NCBI GenBank assembly: GCA_029721435.1
Contig: CM056573.1
Coordinates: 153,347,947-153,411,946, forward strand
Direction: 5' to 3'
Source of the DNA: Gymnothorax reevesii
Lineage: Eukaryota; Chordata; Actinopteri; Anguilliformes; Muraenidae
Length of the DNA stretch: 64,000 nt
Both the position numbers and the translations under genes were made by a program. Below are positions 36,085 to 47,464 of this stretch, piece by piece. Position 1 is the stretch's first letter, and the number at the start of each line of letters is the position of its first letter. The notes beneath the pieces were generated by a model, which was not told the DNA's origin, did not search any database, and worked only from the letters and a program-made list of their open reading frames with translations.

Positions 36085-36345
36085 ACACATCTCCATGGTG
36101 ATGAAACCATTTTGTACTGCATTGACGATGATGTACATTCTGCAAATAAATCCCTTCAGCGCATTTTTTCTGATTTATAAGTTGCGCTCCATAATCATAA
36201 ATTAGTTCTTAATGCAGATAAAACTAAATTCATGTTTTTCTCCAGAGCCAGAAATATTGATTACGACAATCTCATCGCTTCTACTAAGAGTAATACAATC
36301 TTTTATGATTATTGGCAGTTGGCAAACCAGTTTACAGTCTTCATA
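36085..36345 (+). mobile_element. LINE A, 3' segment
   Basis: The reverse transcriptase resumes with a degraded YADD region (HGDETILYCIDDDVHSANKS) and LNADKTKFMFFSRARNIDYD. It completes the motif order begun at 30806. The fragment fades out at about 36345, shortly before the DIRS element. Confidence 0.75.
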
Positions 36346-36615
36346 TCATCAGGCTAAAGCGCTAAAATAGTACTACAAAACGTTGGGTTACTTAACGTAA
36401 TCCCTGGTTCTTTGATAACAGAGTGAGGTGTTTCACTATGGGAATCGCCTTGGCGTGACCAACCACGGAAGCTCCAATGACACAACGTCTGTCAGAGACA
36501 GACAGGTCGAGCTGTGCTGGGGCCCCGCCCCCTCCTACTACTACAGTCGACCTGCCCCTAACAACTCATTCTAGACCGGTTTCTTTCCGTGTCTATGCGA
36601 GGAGGGACGTGATGG

Positions 36616-36708
36616 TGAAACACCTCACTCTGTTATCAAAGAACCAGGGATTACGTTAAGTAACCCAACGTTCTTTTTCTAACTTCGTTCGGTGTTTCAC
36701 TATGGGAG
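36616..36708. repeat. DIRS internal complementary region (93 bp)
   Basis: 36616-36670 is the exact reverse complement of 36382-36436 (left end, 55 bp), and 36671-36708 is the exact reverse complement of 41943-41980 (right end, 38 bp). The junction AAC|GTT marks both element tips. It is the splint region thought to align the two ends when DIRS cDNA is circularised. Confidence 0.96.
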
Positions 36709-36776
36709 ATATAGACCGCTCCCGGATTGCATAAGTCTGCCGATGCCTCAAACAATTTAAAGCCCGGCAGTGGCTG

Positions 36777-38006
36777 CTATGCGGACCCTGGCCTGTTTGC
36801 CTCTAGCACAGCCTGTGCTACAGATGGCCCTGAGACATCCAGCCTGTAAAACCTTACGAAAGTGTGGGGCGTAGCCCAACTTGCCGCTGCACAAATGTCC
36901 TGGACTGAAACTCCCCTGAACAGGGCCCATGATGTGGCCATGCCCCTAGTGGAATGAGCCCATAAACCCTGGGGAGGCTGCAAACCCTTACTCCCATAAG
37001 CCTGTAGGTCACTCACCCGCTTAGCTGTCGTTAGAGCTAAGAGCAAAGCTGTTTTCAGTGAAACAAACTTCATCTCTGCCACCTCCATAGGCTCAAATGG
37101 ATGGAGAGAGAGGGCGTCCAGCACCACAGACATTTCCCACAGGGGAACCAGGGGTCTGGAAACTGGGAGCTTGCGTCTTGCACCTTTCATAAAACGACAG
37201 ACTAAGGGATGCTGCCCAGCGGGCTTATCACCAAAGCCCACATGGCACGCTGAAATGGCAGCCAAATACACTTTGACAGTGGAAAAGGCCTTACCTTTGT
37301 CCATCAAATCCTGCAGGAAACACAGCAGGTCCACCACTGAACACTGAAAAGGGATGATTTGCTTCAAGTCACACCACTCCTCAAAAACCCGCCACTTACC
37401 ACTGTAAAGAGATTGAGTGGAGGAGGCTCTTGCGTTTTGAATGGTATCAATGACATGTTCTGGCAGGCCTGCAGCACTCAAATTCCACCTCTCACGGGCC
37501 AAGCCCAGAGTGCCATGCGGTCTGGGTGCGGGTGGTAGATCTCCCCGTTCGCCTGGGACAAAAGATCCCTGCGTATGGGGAGCGGCCACGGCTCGCCCGC
37601 CAGCAGCTGTATTATTTCTGCCATCCAATGTTTGGATGGCCACCGTGGCGCTATCATGATTAATGACAGGCCCTGCTCTCTCACTCAGATTAGAGTCGGG
37701 GAGATCAGGCTGAGCGGGGGAAACGCATAAAGGAGCACGTCTGGCCACGGGTGTGCTAGGGCATCCACACCCAGAGGTGCATTTGCGTCCGAAAGGGAGA
37801 AAAACAGTGGACATTGCGCGTTTTCTTGCGAGGCGAATAGATCTACGGCTGCCCGGCCGTATCTCAGCCAAATCTGTTCCACCACCTGCGGGTGGAGTTT
37901 CCACTCTCCGTACAGGGGATTCCCCCGGGACAGAAGATCCGCTCCTCTGTTCAAAATGCCCGGTACATGTGTAGCTCGAAGAGACAGGAGCCGGGTACTG
38001 CTCCAT
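36777..38006 (-). pseudogene. DIRS tyrosine recombinase with internal deletion
   Basis: An N-terminal core-binding region (LYSGKWRVFEEWCDLK, FLQDLMDKGKAFSTVKVYLAA) leads to the first catalytic Arg in TAKRVSDLQA (about 37033-37004). Only 15 residues separate that motif from AHSTRG, which carries the second box (HxxR, about 36958-36940). The Tyr follows in FVRFYRLDV. In this family the two boxes are normally more than 100 residues apart, so the beta-rich middle of the catalytic domain is deleted in frame. It would integrate circular cDNA; this copy should be inactive. Confidence 0.87.
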
Positions 38007-39831
38007 AAGATTACTTTCCGAGCTAATCTGTGCAGCTGCAGTGACCGAGTGCCGCCTTGGCGGTTTATATATGCCACCACAGTGGAATTGTCTGTTTTTT
38101 TTTTTTTTTTTTTACCAGGACATGGTGACCCTGGAGAAAAGGCAGGAAATGTTTCAAAGCTAGAAACACTGCCCAAAGCTCCAGAACATTTATGTGAGAA
38201 CGAGCCAAGCTCTGATCCCATTTCCTGTTCACCGTTCTGCCCAGCATGGTCGCTCCCCATCCTGACAGGGACGCGTCCGTTGGCATGGTTACTCTGGACG
38301 CCACCGCGCCCAGCCGAACCCCCGCCGCGAGAGCCGCTGTGTCCCTCCACGGCTGGAGAGCCGCTACACATGCCGATGTTATTTTCAACCTGCGGCTGAG
38401 ATGACGGCGTGGGCAAAGGCGCAATGCCGCGACCCAACGCTGAAAATCCCTCATCAGTAGTCCCAGATGTACCACAGAAATCACTGACGCCATGATGCCG
38501 AGCAGGCGTAGGCACAGTCTGAATGACACGACTTTCCCCAGCCTGAAGAGGGAGAGGCACCGTGTTAGGGATATTAACCTCCCCTCTGATAGCGTGACGC
38601 GATAAGAGAGAGAGTCTATATTGAGACCCAGGTATTCTGTGCACTGTGAGGGCTCCACTCGGCTCTTCGCCCAGTTTATCCTGAACCCGAGATCCCTGAG
38701 ATGATTTATCACCGTAGCTGAATCTCTGACCGCTTGTTCTCGCGATCGAGAGCATATCAGATAATCGTCTATATACGAAAATATTCTGATGCCGCTGTTC
38801 CTTAACGGAGACAATGCTGCCTCCGCACATTTGCTGAACACTCTGGGAGCTAATGACAGCCCGAATGGGATGGCCTGATACTCGTAGGCTCTGCCCTGAA
38901 AAGCAAACCTGAGGAATTTCCTGTGTGCGGGATAAATGGCGATGTGAAAATACGCGTCCTTGAGGTCGCTTGTAACGAACCAATCGCCCGGACGGATGGA
39001 TTGACAGAGCACTTTGTGTGTCAACATCCTGAACGTGTATTTTCGTAGGTGTCTGTTTAACACCCGGAGATCTAAAATGGGGCGAAGGGATGAGCTCTCC
39101 CTCTTGGGAACGAGGAAGTAACGGGAATAATAACCCTGTTGAGCTTCCTGGCTTGGGACGGCTCTGATCGCATTTTTGTTTAATAACGACGCGATTTCGT
39201 CCTGTAACGCTCGAGCTGCATCGCCTTTGGCTACTGAAGCTACCACACCGTTGAACCTGGGTGGTTTCATAGCGAATTGCAGTCTGTACCCCTGAGAAAT
39301 AGTTGACAAAACCCATGGATGAACTGCGCATGCGCGCCATCTTTCCGCCCGCGCAGGTAACGTGCCCACGTTGTCGCACTGAGGTGACGTCACTCGCCGC
39401 GACTGGCGTGATCTGTCTCCCAACCCATGAGCGTGAGCTCCCCCTGTGGGAATTGAGGGGGCATGGCGGAGCTTTATGTTTGTTCTGTTTTTCTTCTTGC
39501 TTTTGGGAAAGCAACTCGCCCTTGGCTCTGAGCCTGGCTGCGAGGGATTGAACTTTATTTTTGTTAAACAAGGCAAAAGTGCTTGGTGACACTGTGCTAC
39601 CTTCGGTCCCCGACTCTCCTCCTCGTGAACGTGAGGGGAGAGGAACAGAGAGACCCGTAGACCATTGTAAACTGCCAGAGTCTCTGAACAGTGAACTTCG
39701 GGTAACTGATTCACCCCTGATTCCCTTCTTCTCTTCATGGGAAGGGGGGGAAAGCTGGGGTAGTCAGGATGACCGCTTTCTCTTCCCACTCCCGGGGTGT
39801 TGGAGGCGGTTTCTTGCTGCCACTGCAGCAA
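37685..39831 (-). pseudogene. DIRS reverse transcriptase / RNase H, frameshifted at a poly(A) run
   Basis: The RT shows KNAIRAVPSQEAQQGYYS, FLVPKRESSSLRPILDLRVL, FVTSDLKDAYFHIAI, IPFGLSLAPRVF and a YIDD active site at 38775-38764. RNase H follows with PTDASLSGWGATM and SHINVLELWAVFLALKHF. At 38113-38095 a run of 19 A (minus strand) disrupts the frame just before TDNSTVVAYINRQGG, which continues in another frame down to 37685. Upstream of the run the frame is clean for nearly 580 codons, so the A-run expansion looks like the main lesion in this gene. Confidence 0.9.
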
Positions 39832-41320
39832 AGGAATGTTTTCCCCATGGCTTTTGGTTCTGCTGAGGCTGCTGCTGAGGCTGCTGGTTAGCCTGCTGAC
39901 CAGTAGTCTGCCTCTGTGGTCTGCATCCCCACTGTCTCCCCCTCACTGCTGCAGCCGCAGCAGCAAAGCCGGCCCTTGGACCCTGAGGGGGGCGAGGGGT
40001 GGGTTTCCGTGGAAGAAAGAGATCAAAGGCTTCACCTTCCTGTTTCCTGAGGGTGCTGGTCTCCCTCATTTTTTCGAGCGCAGGACCAAAAAGACCTTTA
40101 GTGGGGTCATACGGCGCGTCCATCACCTCCGCCTTCTGGCCGTCACTCAAGCCTGAGAGGTTCAGCCACAAGGCCCTCCCACCTGAGACTGCCAGCCCCA
40201 TCACTCGACCGCAGCCTTGTACCGCGCCTCGTGAGGAGTGTAGGATGAGGTCATTGACAACACAAATCTCATCCCAGAGGGCCGGGTTAGCTGCCCCGGA
40301 GTCCAGTTGTCGACCCATCTCCTCCAGGATCTCCGCCTGGTATGCAGATAGCAGTGTAGTAGCATTCAGGGAGCATACTGACTGTGCTGCATACTTGTAC
40401 ATCCTCTGAAAAATAGAGGCAGTGAGGCGCTCTGCTTTGTTGGGCAGAGAACAGGTGGAGGAGGCTGAGAGAGAGCGTCGGTTGGGGTGGAGGTGAAAAG
40501 CCACCGACGGCTCCACTACTGGGGGTTCGGCCAGCCCCAGTTCCCCCATGCCGTGGATCTCAAGCTTGGAGTAACCCTTGGTTGGAAGCTTACTCTTAAA
40601 TGGGCTGGACCAGTACCGGCTCATTTCCCTCATGCAAGCAGGTACTGGTGGCAGGAGTTGCTTTAATGGTGGCTGGGCTGGTGGGAGCCTTTTGCCATCA
40701 TATAAATCTCTCTCTGTCCCCTCAGCGTCCTGGGCTGCTGGCCACTGTACTCCTAACTTTGCAGCAGCCCGTTTGCAGACCTCATATAGATTACTGTCCA
40801 CTGACGGAGCAGTATCTGATGCGCTGGGGGGTCTGGACTGTTGGACAGGAAAGGTGGAATCATCCTCCTCTTCCTCCATTTCATCCATATTGAGGAGGTC
40901 AGAGTTGGCATCGCCTTCTGCATCCTCACCGCCAGGCTCCCTTTCAAGGAGGTCCTCGAATAGGGGAGGCATTTCTGGGGACTCATCTTCCATCATGTCG
41001 GCCCAGCTCTTAGTAGCTCGCGGCTGATGGGTGATGGTTGCTGTCTGTGGGGCGGCTCCAGCCAGGTTTGGGTCCTGGTTGTTAGCCACCGCCACTCTCA
41101 GCCTTCTTTCCAGGACCTTTTCTGGCATCGACGCACAGTGGGAACATGAGTGGGGGTCGGCCAGCGATGCCTGAGCGTGTTTAGCGCCCATGCATGCAAT
41201 GCACATAGGATGAGGGTCCCTGCCCGAGATGGACGCTCCGCATGACGCGGGGCATGGGCGGGATACAGCCTCTTTCCCCTTCGGATCCGACCCTTTGGCG
41301 GGGGTTGCGGCCGAAGACAT
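39764..41320 (-). CDS. DIRS gag-like protein, intact 518-aa frame
   Basis: ATG at 41320-41318 opens an uninterrupted frame. The N-terminal 80 residues carry a Cys/His-rich cluster (CPASCGASISGRDPHPMC, CSHC). An acidic stretch with MEEEEDD follows, then a conserved helical core (CMREMSRYWSSPFKSKL, AERLTASIFQRMYKYAAQSV), and the end is Q-rich and basic (QQPQQQPQQNQ, GKRKRSS). This matches gag-like ORF1 of fish DIRS elements, presumed to coat element RNA. It overlaps the next frame by 68 nt. Confidence 0.88.
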   Translation of the reverse strand: MSSAATPAKGSDPKGKEAVSRPCPASCGASISGRDPHPMCIACMGAKHAQASLADPHSCSHCASMPEKVLERRLRVAVANNQDPNLAGAAPQTATITHQPRATKSWADMMEDESPEMPPLFEDLLEREPGGEDAEGDANSDLLNMDEMEEEEDDSTFPVQQSRPPSASDTAPSVDSNLYEVCKRAAAKLGVQWPAAQDAEGTERDLYDGKRLPPAQPPLKQLLPPVPACMREMSRYWSSPFKSKLPTKGYSKLEIHGMGELGLAEPPVVEPSVAFHLHPNRRSLSASSTCSLPNKAERLTASIFQRMYKYAAQSVCSLNATTLLSAYQAEILEEMGRQLDSGAANPALWDEICVVNDLILHSSRGAVQGCGRVMGLAVSGGRALWLNLSGLSDGQKAEVMDAPYDPTKGLFGPALEKMRETSTLRKQEGEAFDLFLPRKPTPRPPQGPRAGFAAAAAAVRGRQWGCRPQRQTTGQQANQQPQQQPQQNQKPWGKHSFAAVAARNRLQHPGSGKRKRSS

Positions 41321-41980
41321 GGTGCCTGGAAAATATTTAGCGTACAGCTCGTCGGTATTAGCGTTAGCACCTGGGGTTTAGTCCAAGTTAACCGCGTACC
41401 GTAGAAGTTTTCTCGTCGTGACACGTTAGCAAAACTCCCGGTACTCGGTAAGCTAACAAATGGTGCTAGCAGAAAACCCGATTGACTCGCCGTAACGCGT
41501 TAGTCAGCGAGTATAATGCTGCACAGAAGCCGACTACAGCAAAGCGCTAACACGGTGTAGCCACAAAGTTAAAACAGTTGTCGGCTACTCCGGTGACTTA
41601 ATACTGTGTAACCGAATGAGCAGCTCGCCGCGACGCGGACACTGCTCAACAAACCATGTAAGTACTTACTCGGCTAATCCAAACCGAACCTGGAGCCGCG
41701 TTCGGCGACGTGAGTCCTTTACGGGTCGTCTATGAACTGTTAAACGGATGTCCAGGCTATCTCGGCTAGATTAGCTGAGGGAGCTTCCTTTCGTTCCTCA
41801 CGGGAAGAAAGCGAGAATGAGTTGTTAGGGGCAGGTCGACTGTAGTAGTAGGAGGGGGCGGGGCCCCAGCACAGCTCGACCTGTCTGTCTCTGACAGACG
41901 TTGTGTCATTGGAGCTTCCGTGGTTGGTCACGCCAAGGCGATTCCCATAGTGAAACACCGAACGAAGTTAGAAAAAGAAC

Positions 41981-42719
41981 CTCCAATTTCCACAGAAACC
42001 TCCATTTCATAAAAAGCATTATGCCTGAGTAACTAAATTATGTTAATAAAATTCTTAAGGAAGACAGATTTGCAAGGATGGAATCAGATTATGACTTTCT
42101 GTCAAGCCGATTCGGATGTGTTAGGATGTAAGGTCAGTGCATGCTCTGTAATCATGGCACAGCTCCTTTAATTCCGAGGGATTTTCGACTCTGGGATGTT
42201 ATCGCTGCAAGTATCCTTCCTTGTCTAATTGTGACTGCACTGAAAAAATCTACAGGTGAGTTGATTACCCAATTCGTTAAAAATATTTGGGTAGTCCTCT
42301 GCTCTGGATTTTGAAATAAGTTTGTTGTTTAATTACTTTTTTGATATTTTTGGAATCTTTTCCATCTTCGCTTTCTTTAAAGAGATATCGTCTTCAAATA
42401 TACTTATACAACACGCCATTGGCTTGCTAGCACTGACAAGTGGTCATCTTGGGTGTTATCATTCCAGAATCATACATCCAATTTTGAAACGAAAACAATG
42501 ACCAAGTGCTGATCATACAGCACCACAACAGCTCCCTGGCATTGTGATTTTAAGGGTAAATTACCAATTTTTTAACCCTGTTGCAGGAGACTCCACCTGC
42601 AATTTCCACAAAACATATTTTATGAGGCCCTACTATAGGTTTCTTTGCAGCTTATTCGTGTTTCAGTCACTTATAGTGGTCTACTTTTTAAATCACATTT
42701 CTGGGCAGCAGTCCCTTAC
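41981..42719. other. Intron without recognised gene
   Basis: Unassigned sequence between the DIRS end and the GBP exon. Confidence 0.45.
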
Positions 42720-42932
42720 CTTGACACCTTTGTTGGGCTTGGTGCGATACAGGGCCACTATATTGTCACTGTCCAAGCAATAAAGCTCATAGCCTCCTGG
42801 CTTTGCGTAAAATCCCTCCTGCATTTTCTTGGCCATTGGAGCAGACAGATCAGCTAGGATCTTCCGGCACTTATCTTCAGATGCCTGTTCATTCTGACTG
42901 AGCAGGTCAGCATAGTGCTTTGTGATGGCCTC
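42720..42932 (-). CDS. gbp: GBP, helical-domain exon (71 codons)
   Basis: This is a phase 0 to phase 0 exon of exactly 71 codons. The acceptor is tttag at 42937-42933 and the donor is gtaagg at 42719-42714. It encodes the conserved GBP stretch with KPGGYELYCLDSDNIV, corresponding to the PGGY motif of the middle domain, and ends KPNKGVK. The upstream 5.0-kb intron holds the long-TIR element (43059-45483) and a chimeric Tc1/mariner. The downstream 12.7-kb intron holds DIRS, LINE and hAT insertions. The reading frame is clean. Confidence 0.94.
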
Positions 42933-43058
42933 CTAAAAGTATAAACATGTCACAAATAAGTTAGAAATGCAGAGCACAACATGTTTTTTTCCCCCTTCTT
43001 TGGTTTTGCCTCATTCTGTAGTTCCAGCTAGATCCATTAGACGGTTTTACTGTACACT

Positions 43059-45483
43059 GTAAACCCTGGCAAGTGTGGTGAACACAGATGCTTTGCGGGA
43101 TAAAAAATTTAACATGCCAACTTAATGATATTGTGTTCACCGCACTTATAAACATGTTCAAAAAAAAAAAAACTTTACCTTTGGGTCATTCCATGTTAAT
43201 ACAAACATATTCCAGAAACTTTCCGAGTGACATCGCTGAAATTCGACTGAAAAAATACTAAAATTAGTTTTTGACCCCAAATCAAGGAATCCCAAATTTC
43301 AGCTAGATACCTAAGTCATTTTGGCATTATGGCCCTGGGGAGCTCGGGTGCCATGCCCACTTTTTTCCTGCACTTAATTTGATACCATATTTAGAGACCC
43401 ATAACGTCTTTTATATGAGCTACAGGGCTAAGATTTGATCAGGGGGTCATTGATTACCTTCCTTCTTGGAACACATTACAGCCTTGAAAGAGTTAATGAC
43501 CAACATATTGTATTATTTTAAGGCATTTCTCCAGGATATGATCAATAAGTCATTAAGAACATTATCTGTTGCAATTCCTACCACCAGAACTAAACACAGA
43601 GCTAATCAGAAGTTTACCAAGTTTCCAGGTGCCAATAGGCCTTGAAGGCTTACAAGATAAATCATGATCATTCGCATAAAATTCCACCCTGATGGGGGGG
43701 GGGCTTTGCAAACTCCTGGCCCCGGGACCCAGATTCCCCATAATCCGGCCCTGGATATGATGAATATGATTTTCTGTGTATCATTATTTGTTATTAGAGT
43801 GTGATTTCAACCACCAAAACCATCAAAACTGAGGTCATCAGAATTGACCTATGTTGGCTAAGGGTCCATTTTTCAAAAAACCAGTTCACACAGAAGGAGC
43901 TGCATAAGGGAAAATTTTATTAGCCCTAAATTTGGATAATTTGCGTAAGTTAGTCATATTAAAAGCAAATTGTTAATCTCTAGAGGAGAAATGGTGAAAT
44001 CATTGCCTAAATTTTGGGTTCTGAAGGGTCTTTTTGTCCTGTGACCATTTTTGGGACCCCCATAACCCCACTGACAAACTGGTGTCTCAAAAAATCAACT
44101 GAGTTACAGTAATGTCATCATATTTGATGAAGAAGTTGTCAAAAAGCCTTCAAACATACAAATCTCAATTACTTGGACCCTCCAATATCCCAAAAATAGT
44201 GGCAAAGCCACTGCGCCAGCTTGGCCAAACGTGGCCAAAATAGAATACCCCCTATTGGCGAAAGTATCTGTCCTATTGGGCTCAAAATTGAACTAGGTCT
44301 AGACCTTATGACGCTATGTTCACATATGAAATATGAAAAGGATCGGTGAAAACTGAAGACGCCAGAGCGCAGACAACCAAAGGTTTACGCACGCACGCAC
44401 GGACGCACATCAGACCACCACTAAAGACCCCGAGCACAGCATAAGCCCCTTGGGGTTTGTTTCAGCCCCTAGAGTTGTTTGAGGTTTTGCAGAAAAAGCC
44501 CCCTGATGGCCAAACTGAGAATTGCAGCATGCCCAAAATTTAACTAAGGCTAAATCTTGAGCCCATATACATGCTTATACAAAGATCCGTTGAAAACTGA
44601 CGGCACTTTTGCAGTAAAACAAAATCTGTGCATTTTATGACCTTTGACCTACATAACATTGAAATTTAGGTCAAATCAAAAACCCATCAGAAATATGATG
44701 AACCCTTGGCAGAACAACCTATGGTAAAAATTTGAGAATCTTTGCTCATAGAATAAGGGAGCTAGAGGTGTTTGACGTTTTGCAGAAAAAGCAGCCTGGT
44801 GGCCAAACCAATAATTGCAGCAAGACTAAAATCGAACTCGGGCTAGATCTTGGGCCCATATATCTGCATAGAAAATATAAAAAGGATCCATGGAAAACTG
44901 AAAGCTGTATCGCGCTGAAACTACAATTATGGACGCATGCATGCACGCATGACAGACCACCACTAATGATCCTAAGCACAGCATAAGCCCGATTGGGCCA
45001 GTCAATTAAGCAGGCTAAAAATCATTATCGCATGAAACAAAATCCAGTTTTAAAGGCTTAATATTGTATACAAAGGAACGAATATCCCATTTGTAAACAT
45101 TGGTTCCAAGAGAGGAGGCAATCAATGACACCTTTACAATTTTTTAGCCCTGTAGTTCATATAAGAGAGAAGTTATGGGTCTGTAAGCGCAGGAAGAAAG
45201 TGGGCATAGCCCACATATTTCCCAGGGCTATCATGCCGAAATGACTATAGGTATGAAGTTGAAATGTGGGATTCCTTAATTTGGGGTCAAAAACTAATTT
45301 TAGAAATTTTTTTTTTGGTCAAATCTGTGCGATGTCCCTGGGGACAGTGCGTGAGTTGACAAGGAATGACCCCTTATTTTCTTTAAGTTCCTTCTACACA
45401 ATGCAGTTAAGTTGGCCTACACAATTTTTTGAGGGAATTGGTTTCCACAAAACATTTGAGGTCACCACACTATCAGGGTTTAC
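43059..45483. mobile_element. Long-TIR (foldback-like) DNA element, about 2.4 kb
   Basis: The ends GTAAACCCTG (43059) and CAGGGTTTAC (ending 45483) begin a long imperfect inverted repeat of about 400 bp. Matching segments include GTGTGGTGA, GCCAACTTAATG/AACTG, GGGTCATTCC (43183 and 45372), TTTTGACCCCAAAT and AGACCCATAAC. The centre has about three diverged tandem units of about 250-300 bp (44215-44990) containing GATGGCCAAAC and ACGCACGCACGGACGCAC-like tails. No transposase was found. The superfamily is unknown. Confidence 0.82.
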
Positions 45484-46571
45484 CGGGTAATATGTCATTC
45501 ATTAACTCATGTGAGGGCCCATAAAGGTACTGAAGAGAATCTATGAATGCACTCACAAACCTGATTCACATTCTTTACAGAACCTTTTTCCTTACGTCTC
45601 TTACATTGGGGGTCCCCAGAGTGTCGTTGACCTTTAGAACAGGTCCCTGAATCAAAACAGGTTAAAAATCCTTCTTATGCAGAACATCGGCCATCTTTGA
45701 TTCCCTTGGTATTCTCACTGCAGTTTTCTGGGTCTAAAGCTTCTCACTCATGTTAAACTTATTACAGCACAAATCTTTGGAATCGCATGTCATAGAAATG
45801 CAACCCAAATTCCAAAAAAGTTGGCAAACTATATTAAAAAGACACTACAATACATTATTTCAATCTTTAACTTGTGAAATTCAATTGTTTTTGGAAAATA
45901 TACATTCATTTTAAATCTAATGATTGCAACAAACCACAAAATACAAAAAAAACTAGGGCGGGGGAAATTTTGGGCAGTCTCTCAAATTAGACAGTCTCTT
46001 CCACAATCTTTGAATGCCACATCGACAAGTCTGCAATTCAGTCCGTAAAAATTTGAGAAGAGCAAGCTGTCATCTTCTATCAAAAAAACTCTTTGCACTG
46101 GAAGAGTATTCGGCCAATCACAACACAATGACCGCAAAACATAATCGAGAAAGCAAGCCAGCATGGATGATACATCAATATTACCAGTAAAAAAGGACAC
46201 AAATAGACAGAAATGACTACTGAGGTCAGGAGGAACCGCGCACAAGACGTGGACGTCGTGTACATTTCAGGGAAAGACAAACAACAAATTTGACAAATTG
46301 TTAATGTTACAGAGCTTGCTGCGATTGCCTGACTAGCTAGCCACTAATGTTACAACGGCTATCTAGGTAGCTGGTTCAAAAGATCATAGTTTATTTTCCA
46401 AATCTGTGTACAGCTCACTGGTAGATTACACGTCTGCTGAGCTGTAAAATATGAGGAGAAATGCTTTTGGGCAGCAGGATTGTGACTAATGAGACCAGAG
46501 CCCTGTCTTTTTGAATTGGGAGTGCCTATTCCAAGCGTTTGGGTGTATTCATTGCCATTTGAGTCCCATAT
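45484..46571. other. Intron without recognised gene
   Basis: Nothing coding recognised. Confidence 0.45.
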
Positions 46572-47464
46572 TACAACCCTATTCCGAAATAGTTGGGACA
46601 AAGTGCAAATTGCGAATAAAATCAAAACGCAATGACTTTCAAATCACACCAGACAGTATTTTATTCACAATAGAACAGAGATAACACAGCAAATGTTGAA
46701 ACTGAGAAATGTAACAATTTTATCCACAAAATGAGCTCATTTCTAATTTTATGGCTGCTACAGGTCTCAAAAAACCTGGGACAGGGGCCTGTTTACCAAG
46801 GTGTAGCTTTCTCCTCTTCTTCATAACACAGAGTGGAGGTGTCTGGGCATAGAGGAGACAAGGTTCTTGAGTTTAGCCATTGTAATTTGATCCCACTCTT
46901 GTTTAATACATGCTTCCAGCTGCTGGAGAGTCTTGGTTCTCCTTTGACTGACTTTTCATTTAATTATGCGCCAAATGTTCTCAATCGGTGAAAGATCATG
47001 ACTGCAGGCAATCCAGTTCAGCACTGGAGCACTTTTGCAGCACTTTGGAGACGGCTTATGGTGGAGAAATGAACATTCAATGCCCGAGCAACAGATCTGG
47101 TTGACATTCCTGCTGTCAGCATGCCAATTGCACGCTCCCTCAATGCTTGCGCCATCTGTGGCATTTTGCTTTGAGACAAAACTGCACATTTCAGGGTGGC
47201 CTTTTATTGTGGACAGTCTAAGGTACACCTGTGCACTAATCATGGTGTCTGATGAGCATCTTGATGTGGCACACCTGAGAGGTGGGATGGATTGTCTCAG
47301 CGAAGTAAAAGTGCTCACTATCACACATTTAGACAGATTTGTGAACAATGTTTGAGAGAAATGGTAATATTGTGTATCTGGAATGAATTTTAGATCTTTG
47401 AGTCCATCTCATGACAAATGGGAGCAAAAACAAAAGTGTTGCGTTTATATTTTTGTTGAGTGTA
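46572..47464 (-). mobile_element. Chimeric Tc1/mariner element
   Basis: The left end (TACAACCCTATTCCGAAATA at 46572) belongs to a mariner-like family with transposase C-terminus SPIENIWRIIK, followed by TGA and QRRTKTLQQLEACIK in continuing frame. The right end (TTTATATTTTTGTTGAGTGTA at 47444-47464) is the terminus of another Tc1 family. Its transposase start is read downward as ERAIGMLTAGMSTRSVARAL (about 47145-47085). The middle of both genes is missing. The two termini do not match each other, yet both abut TA. Confidence 0.8.

Larger units (their letters stand above)
36382..41980 (-). mobile_element. DIRS retrotransposon with complete termini and internal complementary region
   Basis: The 146-bp inverted terminal repeats, 36427-36572 and 41814-41959, are identical on my reading. 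Outside them lie unique terminal extensions, 36382-36426 and 41960-41980. An internal complementary region at 36616-36708 is the exact complement of the left end joined to the right end. Between them, on the minus strand, are gag, RT/RNase H and a tyrosine recombinase. No LTRs and no DDE integrase are present. This is the defining layout of DIRS-type elements, which replicate through circular DNA and integrate by tyrosine recombinase. Confidence 0.96.
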
